Assembly: GCA_007127595.1 (NCBI GenBank)
Contig: SKZA01000380.1
Span: forward strand, 1 to 19,315
Length of the DNA: 19,315 bases
Reading direction: 5' to 3'
DNA from: Kiritimatiellia bacterium
GTDB lineage: Bacteria; Verrucomicrobiota; Kiritimatiellia; SLAD01
The translations under genes and the position numbers were made by a program. Positions 14,563-19,315 of this stretch are shown here, piece after piece. Position 1 is the first letter of the stretch. Each line of letters opens with the position of its first letter. The notes beneath the pieces are model-generated. The model did not search any database. It saw only the letters and a list, made by a program, of their open reading frames with translations, and was not told the origin of the DNA.

Positions 14563-15015
14563 CTACACATCCTCCAAACGACCGGCGTCCCGAACCGTCC
14601 GCAACTTCTCTTTGACCTCATGATTTGAGATGTTCTCGAAGAGCGCCTTGATTCGCTCCGAAGGCGCCGTTTCGGCCAGCTTCTGATAGACCTGTTCAAG
14701 CGCCTCATGAAAGCGAAGCGCCAAAGCCAACACACTTGCGGTATCGATGGTGTCAGGCGCCTTGCATAGCGCATCCAGGTCGGACGGCAGTTCCACATCC
14801 GGCGCGAAGGCCACGCCGAGAATATCATGGATATCGTCCTCTTCGTAATGTCGGATCGCCTCGCCCAACGCCCGTTCGTGTTCGGCCAGATAATGCAACA
14901 ACATGCCGACCCGCTCACGCTCGTGCTCCTCCGCCAATTGCTCGTAGTCTTCCGCGAGCTTGTTATGAAAACAGCGTGTCCAGTCGAGTATTTCTTTAAC
15001 CGTATGAAAGCGCAT
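14563..15015 (-). CDS. Ferritin-like (rubrerythrin-type) four-helix protein
   Basis: A 150-residue, wholly helical-looking soluble protein. ATG 15015 is preferred because AAAGGA lies about 9 bases upstream; the frame continues to 15072. Four helices can be drawn: residues about 3-33 (LAEDYEQLAEEHERE), 35-60 (GMLLHYLAEHERALGEAIRH), 90-115 (SVLALALRFHEALEQVYQKL) and 119-140 (SERIKALFENISNHEVKEKL). Spaced Glu and His residues at matching places (Glu25/Glu29, Glu45/His46, His103/Glu104, Glu127/His132) suggest a di-iron ferritin-like fold, but the canonical Glu-x-x-His pairs of rubrerythrin are not cleanly present. It may bind metal unusually or have lost metal binding. No rubredoxin domain is seen. 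It converges on the acidic lipoprotein gene. I am fairly sure of the fold class, not of activity. Confidence 0.65.
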   Translation of the reverse strand: MRFHTVKEILDWTRCFHNKLAEDYEQLAEEHERERVGMLLHYLAEHERALGEAIRHYEEDDIHDILGVAFAPDVELPSDLDALCKAPDTIDTASVLALALRFHEALEQVYQKLAETAPSERIKALFENISNHEVKEKLRTVRDAGRLEDV

Positions 15016-15288
15016 GATGACTATTCCTTTCCCCCGCCATCCGGCCACCAAGCCGCTGATGACCAGGCACATACAACTTCGTTCCTATACTATAACAATG
15101 CCCCAATAGGCCGACTGTGTTAAGTTGCGATAACCGAACCAAGACACTCTTCGTCGTAATGGCCCTTCATTGCGAAGGGCTTTGTGCCATTATCGTACAA
15201 AGACATGGTCCTCTTTCAGGGTTTCCCGCATAATCGGCTGGGTAGACGACCGATACGCCTGGATGGCGCTGCGAACGGAGTCGAAAGG

Positions 15289-15924
15289 ATGAAGACGACG
15301 GAAATAATGAGCGACCCTGCGCCGCGGATCCCGCTCGTCGCCCGCATCGCATTTTCCGTGTGGATGCTCTTCTGGGCGCCGGTCATACTCTGGACCTACG
15401 GACCGCAGAATTTCCTGTGGCTATGCAATCTGGCCCAGTTCCTTATGCTCTATGCGCTGTGGACGGGCAACCGGCTGCTGCTGGCCAGCCAGGCGGGGAT
15501 GATGGTGGCCGTAGGCATCGGATGGAGCATGGATTACATCGTGGCCCTGTTCCTATCCGACAGCATCACGGGCTTCACTTCGTACATGTTCAATCCCGAA
15601 ATCCCGTTGCTCGCGCGCGCCACCTCCCTCTATCACGTGTTTCTCCCGCCTTTCGTGTTGTGGCTGTGTTTGCGTATGGGATATGACCGACGCGGTTGGA
15701 TCGTACAGTGTTTCATCGGAGGCGTGGCGCTGCTCGCCTCCCGGCTCATGACCGAGCCGGATCGCAACGTAAACTGGGTCTTCGCCTTTTTCGACGCCGA
15801 ACCATGGGTCGCGGCGCCGGTCTATGTCGCACTACTGGTCGTCCTCTACCCCCTGCTCCTCTACCTGCCTGGGCATTTCATTGTTCGGGGTTTGCTCAAG
15901 GTGTTGGGGCGGCGGAGGGAATAG
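15289..15924 (+). CDS. Conserved-type polytopic membrane protein, unknown function
   Basis: A 211-residue protein with about six hydrophobic segments: AFSVWMLFWAPVILW, FLWLCNLAQFLMLYALW, LLASQAGMMVAVGIGW, YHVFLPPFVLWLCLRMG, VQCFIGGVALLASRLM and VAAPVYVALLVVLYPLLLYL. Distinctive elements are YGPQNFLWL, GFTSYMFNPEIPL, LYHVFLPP, GYDRRGW and MTEPDRNVNWVFAF, which I associate with an unnamed membrane family seen in several bacterial phyla. ATG 15289 is chosen since GGAG lies 8 bases upstream; the frame is open from 15184 but that stretch is not hydrophobic and overlaps a hairpin at 15162-15180. The gene stands alone, with a 143-base gap to the glycosyltransferase gene. No function is claimed. Confidence 0.8.
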   Translation: MKTTEIMSDPAPRIPLVARIAFSVWMLFWAPVILWTYGPQNFLWLCNLAQFLMLYALWTGNRLLLASQAGMMVAVGIGWSMDYIVALFLSDSITGFTSYMFNPEIPLLARATSLYHVFLPPFVLWLCLRMGYDRRGWIVQCFIGGVALLASRLMTEPDRNVNWVFAFFDAEPWVAAPVYVALLVVLYPLLLYLPGHFIVRGLLKVLGRRRE

Positions 15925-16067
15925 CTGCCCGTTGAGAAACGTTTGTTGGACGCGCCATCCACCGCCTCACGGCGGCGGCTACGAAGAAAACTGCAATGTA
16001 GCCGCGCGCGCACAAGCGGGCAGGCTGGATGTAGTGCTTCACATGATGACCAGGTGAATCTAAAGTA

Positions 16068-18089
16068 ATGCGCATGATTTCAGGCCTTGCAATCGCTGCG
16101 TGCTTGCTTGTCCCCGGCTTGGGCTGGTTATGGTGCCGCCCTGCGGAATCTACCGACAAGAACGGATTCGTCGCACGCGGAATCATCTCCTTCTCCATCG
16201 GCCTGACACTGGGCCTGCTCATCAATCTTCTCGTCGCCTGGTTCCTACTGGAAATAGGACAGTTCAATCTATATACGCTAACAGGCGGCATCTTCGCTTT
16301 GTCCGGAGCGGGCTTCTTCATCGGCTATTTGAGAAGCCGCTCATGGGTGTCTTTGACGCCCAAAGCGATATGGCCCGCCGTCGGCGCGTTCAGCGCGTTG
16401 TGCGTGTTGATCCTGGCGTTTCCGCCGCGCGGCGAATGGATCGCGGGCGGCTGGGATCCCGGCGTCTACATGAATCAAGGCCTCTATGCGGCGCAACAGG
16501 GCGGCTGGCGCGTGACGCCCATGCCTGCACACGCGGATTTGATTCATGCAGACTACAATCCATTCATTCGCGCCATCGCCGGACGTGACGAACTGTTTCC
16601 CGGCATTCCTTTCGACGCGGATTCCGGCGCTCTGCGCCTTACGTTCTACCCGATCACGCCGGCATGGATCGCATGGCTTTATACCATAAGCGGACCCCAT
16701 GCCGCGCTCCATGCCATGCTGCTGTTGGCGCTGATCCTGTGCTTTCTTTTGCTGGGCGGACTGTTTCGGGCGGGCGCATCCCCAGCGTTTGCCATCCTGG
16801 GTACGGCATTGATCGCCCTCCATCCCTTACTCATTTATCATGCGCGAACCCCCTGTTCGGAAATGATGGAAATGGTTTTCGTCGCCATGCTCCTGATCGC
16901 GCTATCGCGCTCCGACTCCCGCAGCATCCCCGCGTTGCTCTCGCTTGTGCTACTGGCCGGAATATTGAATCGACCGACTTTTCTGATCTGGAGCGCTCTG
17001 CTGTTTCCCTTGCTGGCCGTGCGTCGCGACCTGAAGCCGGCGACCTGCCTAGTCCTCGCGTTGCCCGTCGTGGCCGGGATTGCATACTACAGCACGATCG
17101 GTTCCGCAGGCGTGGACCGTATTGGCCACCTCTTCCCTCGATTGACGTGGGCCGCGGTCGCCGTCATTCCCCTATCCTATGCGCTTGCCGCCCTGTTGAC
17201 GCGACGATCATGGTCCTACACCGCCCCTCTTTTATTCACGTTCACCCCGCTGCTAGTTTTAAGCGCCGTGGCTGTGTTCCACCCCGACCCACTCACCGAA
17301 CTGAACAATAACGTACGCAAGCTTGCGCCCTATTTGGGGTACCCGCTCATTCTGCTTGGGGCATTGGGCTTCGCATCCCGGCTCGTCTCCGTCTGGCAAT
17401 CCCGGCGCATGACACCACTAGACGCATGGTTATGGCTCTGTATCTGTGTGGCCGTTGTTCCCTTCGTCTTCAAATTTGCAGCCGACCTTTATCCTTGGGC
17501 CACTAAACGCTTTCTGTCCGGCACACTGCCGATATTGGGTTGTGGCGCGGCTTGTGCGCTCATGCTGCCCCGGGAACGCGCGCGAAATGGGAAGAAGGTC
17601 TGGACATGGATTTCGGTGGCGGCAGGCCTTACCGTTATCCTATGGGGGCACGGCGACCGCCTGCGCGACGCCTGGAACACTACGGAGTACGACGGACTCT
17701 TTCATGCATTGCAGGCGGTCAGCGCCAAGTTGGACAAAGACGACCTCGTGTTGACCGACCATTTTCTGTGGGGCACGCCGCTTGCCATGGTGTTTCAGCA
17801 TCAAACGCTGAACGGAGAACGGTTATGGGCAAGGGAGTCGGGTCGCCGGACATCCGCCGCGCTCGACTTTCTGCGCAATCAACAAGCGGGCGGGCGGCGC
17901 GTGCTCGTATTGACGAGCACGGAACGGGGCATGGCTGTATTTCCAGACGCCTTTCAAGACGCCCAGCGCATCCAGGACTTCCCGCCCTATACGTACCGCA
18001 CCATTGCGCATCATCGCAATGGCACGGGATTCCCCGCCCGTGAACGTACGACCATGTTTCGCCTGTATCTTCTCAAGGAGAATCCGTAG
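16068..18089 (+). CDS. GT-C superfamily membrane glycosyltransferase (ArnT/PMT-like)
   Basis: A 673-residue protein with about eleven to thirteen membrane segments. The first large extracytoplasmic loop holds WDPGVYMNQGLYAAQQGGW (residues about 129-147); its Asp130 fits the acidic residue used by GT-C enzymes that transfer sugars from lipid-phosphate donors in the periplasm. A second motif, ARTPCSEMMEMV (about 259-270), matches the Arg-x-Pro-x-x-Glu site of PMT-type families. A soluble domain of about 130 residues ends the protein (with LVLTDHFLWGTPLAMVF and RRVLVLTSTERG). ATG 16068 has no good ribosome site; ATG 16074 is a close alternative. TTCACA, 17 bases, TAAAGT at 16038-16066 resembles a promoter and would make 16074 leaderless, but this is speculative. 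The next gene begins 3 bases after its stop. The substrate is unknown. Confidence 0.8.
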   Translation: MRMISGLAIAACLLVPGLGWLWCRPAESTDKNGFVARGIISFSIGLTLGLLINLLVAWFLLEIGQFNLYTLTGGIFALSGAGFFIGYLRSRSWVSLTPKAIWPAVGAFSALCVLILAFPPRGEWIAGGWDPGVYMNQGLYAAQQGGWRVTPMPAHADLIHADYNPFIRAIAGRDELFPGIPFDADSGALRLTFYPITPAWIAWLYTISGPHAALHAMLLLALILCFLLLGGLFRAGASPAFAILGTALIALHPLLIYHARTPCSEMMEMVFVAMLLIALSRSDSRSIPALLSLVLLAGILNRPTFLIWSALLFPLLAVRRDLKPATCLVLALPVVAGIAYYSTIGSAGVDRIGHLFPRLTWAAVAVIPLSYALAALLTRRSWSYTAPLLFTFTPLLVLSAVAVFHPDPLTELNNNVRKLAPYLGYPLILLGALGFASRLVSVWQSRRMTPLDAWLWLCICVAVVPFVFKFAADLYPWATKRFLSGTLPILGCGAACALMLPRERARNGKKVWTWISVAAGLTVILWGHGDRLRDAWNTTEYDGLFHALQAVSAKLDKDDLVLTDHFLWGTPLAMVFQHQTLNGERLWARESGRRTSAALDFLRNQQAGGRRVLVLTSTERGMAVFPDAFQDAQRIQDFPPYTYRTIAHHRNGTGFPARERTTMFRLYLLKENP

Positions 18090-18092
18090 CCT

Positions 18093-18806
18093 ATGGGGAT
18101 GTCCGACATTAATGAGCTATTTGATAAAGCCCGCGCACTTTGCGAACAAAAGCGCTACGCCCCAGCGTATGAATTGTATGGCCACGCGTGCAACGTACAG
18201 CCTGATTCCGCAATCGCATGGTGCAACCGGGGCGGCGTCGCCTTTCTTATGAACCGCCATGCCGAAGCCGAAACGCACTATCATCGCGCCCGGGAATTGG
18301 ACCCGACACTCGAAGAAGCCGTGTATGGACTGATCCGCTTGCATCTGGCGCGTCGCGAGTGGACCGAGGCGCGCGATCTGCTGAATGAACACCGCCCCCC
18401 GAAGGACCGGGTGCCGCAAGCGGAGTGGCAGTACCTGATGGGCGTCGCGTGCGAGAAGCTCGGAGAAAACGAAGCCGCGATGGCGGCTTATCATGCAGCC
18501 GTAACGCGTCGTCATGCGCCGGCTCAACGCGTATTGCTCCGGCTCCTGCTGCAACGGAAACAATTCACAGAGGCCCTTGACTTGTGCTTTGCAATGCTGC
18601 CTGACGCGAAAAAACGATGGAGAATCGTTCACACCTGCTTACGCGCATCGGAAGGCGACGCATCCGTCTATGACCGGGCTGCGCAACTCTATCTCGCCTC
18701 TCTTCAATGGGCATATGCCGCGCGGGTGGCCGCGCATGCGCACCGCGTTTTTCCCGATATCGATCGTTCCGCTTATCCCGCGCTCAAGGAAAGCACATGG
18801 TTTTGA
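18093..18806 (+). CDS. TPR-repeat protein
   Basis: A 237-residue cytoplasmic-looking protein (no signal or membrane segment) with tetratricopeptide repeats: residues about 5-38 (ALCEQKRYAPAYELYGHACN), 40-72 (NRHAEAETHYHRARELDP), 75-105 (ARREWTEARDLLNEHRP), 110-140 (LGENEAAMAAYHAAV) and a C-terminal helical part containing QFTEALDLCFAML. ATG 18093 is preferred; AAGGAG lies about 11 bases before it, and ATG 18099 is an alternative. It begins 3 bases after the glycosyltransferase gene and its end overlaps the nucleotidyltransferase gene, so the three are probably one transcript. Such TPR proteins often couple partners in glycan or secretion systems; the specific role here is unknown. Confidence 0.85.
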   Translation: MGMSDINELFDKARALCEQKRYAPAYELYGHACNVQPDSAIAWCNRGGVAFLMNRHAEAETHYHRARELDPTLEEAVYGLIRLHLARREWTEARDLLNEHRPPKDRVPQAEWQYLMGVACEKLGENEAAMAAYHAAVTRRHAPAQRVLLRLLLQRKQFTEALDLCFAMLPDAKKRWRIVHTCLRASEGDASVYDRAAQLYLASLQWAYAARVAAHAHRVFPDIDRSAYPALKESTWF

Positions 18807-19315
18807 TGCGCGCCATCCTTCAAACGCTACGGGACGTAACACTTCGTCGCGGGACCGACCCCTTCCCGTTGCCCGCCGACTGGTCGGCCGATGACTGGGC
18901 CCGCTTCGTCGAGTGCGCCCGGCACCATCGTGTAGCGCCGCTGTTGGCACATCGGATTCAGCGCGGGGACCTACCGTCCCCGCCCGATCCGGTCGGCGAT
19001 CTGCTCCAAAAGGGATTGCACGCCACACGCCTGCGACATGGCGCCGCTCAACGCGCGCTTCATGAAATCGCCGAAGCGTTCGCCAGGCAAGGGCTTCCGC
19101 ATGTTTGGCTCAAGGGCCCGCCGCTGGCGAACGAAGCCTATGACACGCCCGGCTTGCGCGCTTTCGACGACTTGGACGTGCTGATCGAATCCGACGATGC
19201 GCACGCAGCAGGGCGCGCGCTTGAGAAATTGGGATATGCACCCGTTCCGAAAACCCTGCCGCAGTGGCTGGTCAGGCGCTACCATTTTCATTCCCAGTGG
19301 ATACATGCGCAAACC
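18797..19315 (+). CDS. Nucleotidyltransferase-fold protein, partial (NTP_transf_5-like)
   Basis: The first 173 codons are present and the frame runs off the window. ATG 18797 overlaps the end of the TPR gene by 10 bases and has AAGGAA about 7 bases upstream; ATG 18806 is a weaker choice. The N-terminal part is helical (residues about 30-95, with FVECARHHRVAPLLAHRI). Then comes PHVWLKGPPLANEAYDTPG followed by LRAFDDLDVLIESDD (about 101-135). A Lys-Gly-containing strand followed by Arg-x-x-x-Asp-Asp-x-Asp is the hallmark of the uncharacterised nucleotidyltransferase family PF14907, whose paired Asp residues would bind metal. Members are often found in exopolysaccharide loci and in lasso-peptide clusters next to HprK-like kinases. 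Which of these applies cannot be seen here. Confidence 0.85.
   Translation, partial: MVLMRAILQTLRDVTLRRGTDPFPLPADWSADDWARFVECARHHRVAPLLAHRIQRGDLPSPPDPVGDLLQKGLHATRLRHGAAQRALHEIAEAFARQGLPHVWLKGPPLANEAYDTPGLRAFDDLDVLIESDDAHAAGRALEKLGYAPVPKTLPQWLVRRYHFHSQWIHAQT

Noticed and set aside
15159..15233. 24-codon frame starting MALHCEGLCAI
   Set aside because: No ribosome site, and its first codons simply encode the hairpin at 15162-15180.
15184..15288. Upstream extension of the small membrane-protein gene
   Set aside because: The extension is Arg-rich without a hydrophobic start, while ATG 15289 has a properly spaced GGAG.
1..19315. tRNA, rRNA, CRISPR arrays, transposase or phage genes
   Set aside because: None was recognised on reading both strands; short RNAs without strong signatures could still be missed by eye.

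Overview
The window looks like a chromosomal stretch from a GC-rich, Gram-negative bacterium. Double-membrane features support this: secretin-type pilus assembly proteins, several lipobox lipoproteins and many membrane proteins. A PVC-type bacterium (Verrucomicrobiota or Kiritimatiellota) is my best guess. It rests on the mosaic fibronectin/cohesin/dockerin protein with its C-terminal YRVETSTDLAHW-type motif, and on the palindromic extragenic repeats at 8561-8753. Neither is proof. I see no rRNA, tRNA, CRISPR array, transposase or phage gene.

Left block (1-5699, minus strand): a tightly packed type IV pilus / type II secretion-like assembly operon, read right to left. The order is PilT-like retraction ATPase, a secreted coiled-coil/TPR protein, a PilM-PilN (GspL-like) fusion, PilO-like, PilP/GspC-like, then the start of a lipoprotein cut by the window edge that sits where a secretin (PilQ/GspD) is expected. 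Most genes overlap or are separated by about 50 bases. The pilin, extension ATPase and platform protein are not in the window.

Middle (5700-10713): a tiny 54-residue lipoprotein with its own terminator lies between the pilus operon and an ABC-F ATPase on the plus strand. The ABC-F gene converges on a membrane-anchored protein with two tandem NTF2/cystatin-like halves. The convergent gap is filled with three palindromic repeat units. Upstream, on the minus strand, is a polytopic membrane protein of unknown function.

Right block (10785-19315, mostly plus strand): a large secreted protein (five fibronectin III-like repeats, cohesin-like, two dockerin-like repeats, cohesin-like, C-terminal domain), an extremely acidic Ala/Glu lipoprotein, and a minus-strand ferritin-like helical protein. 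Then come a small polytopic membrane protein and a tight operon of a GT-C-type membrane glycosyltransferase, a TPR protein and a nucleotidyltransferase-fold protein that runs off the edge. That last operon may belong to a surface-glycan or peptide-modification locus whose remainder lies outside.
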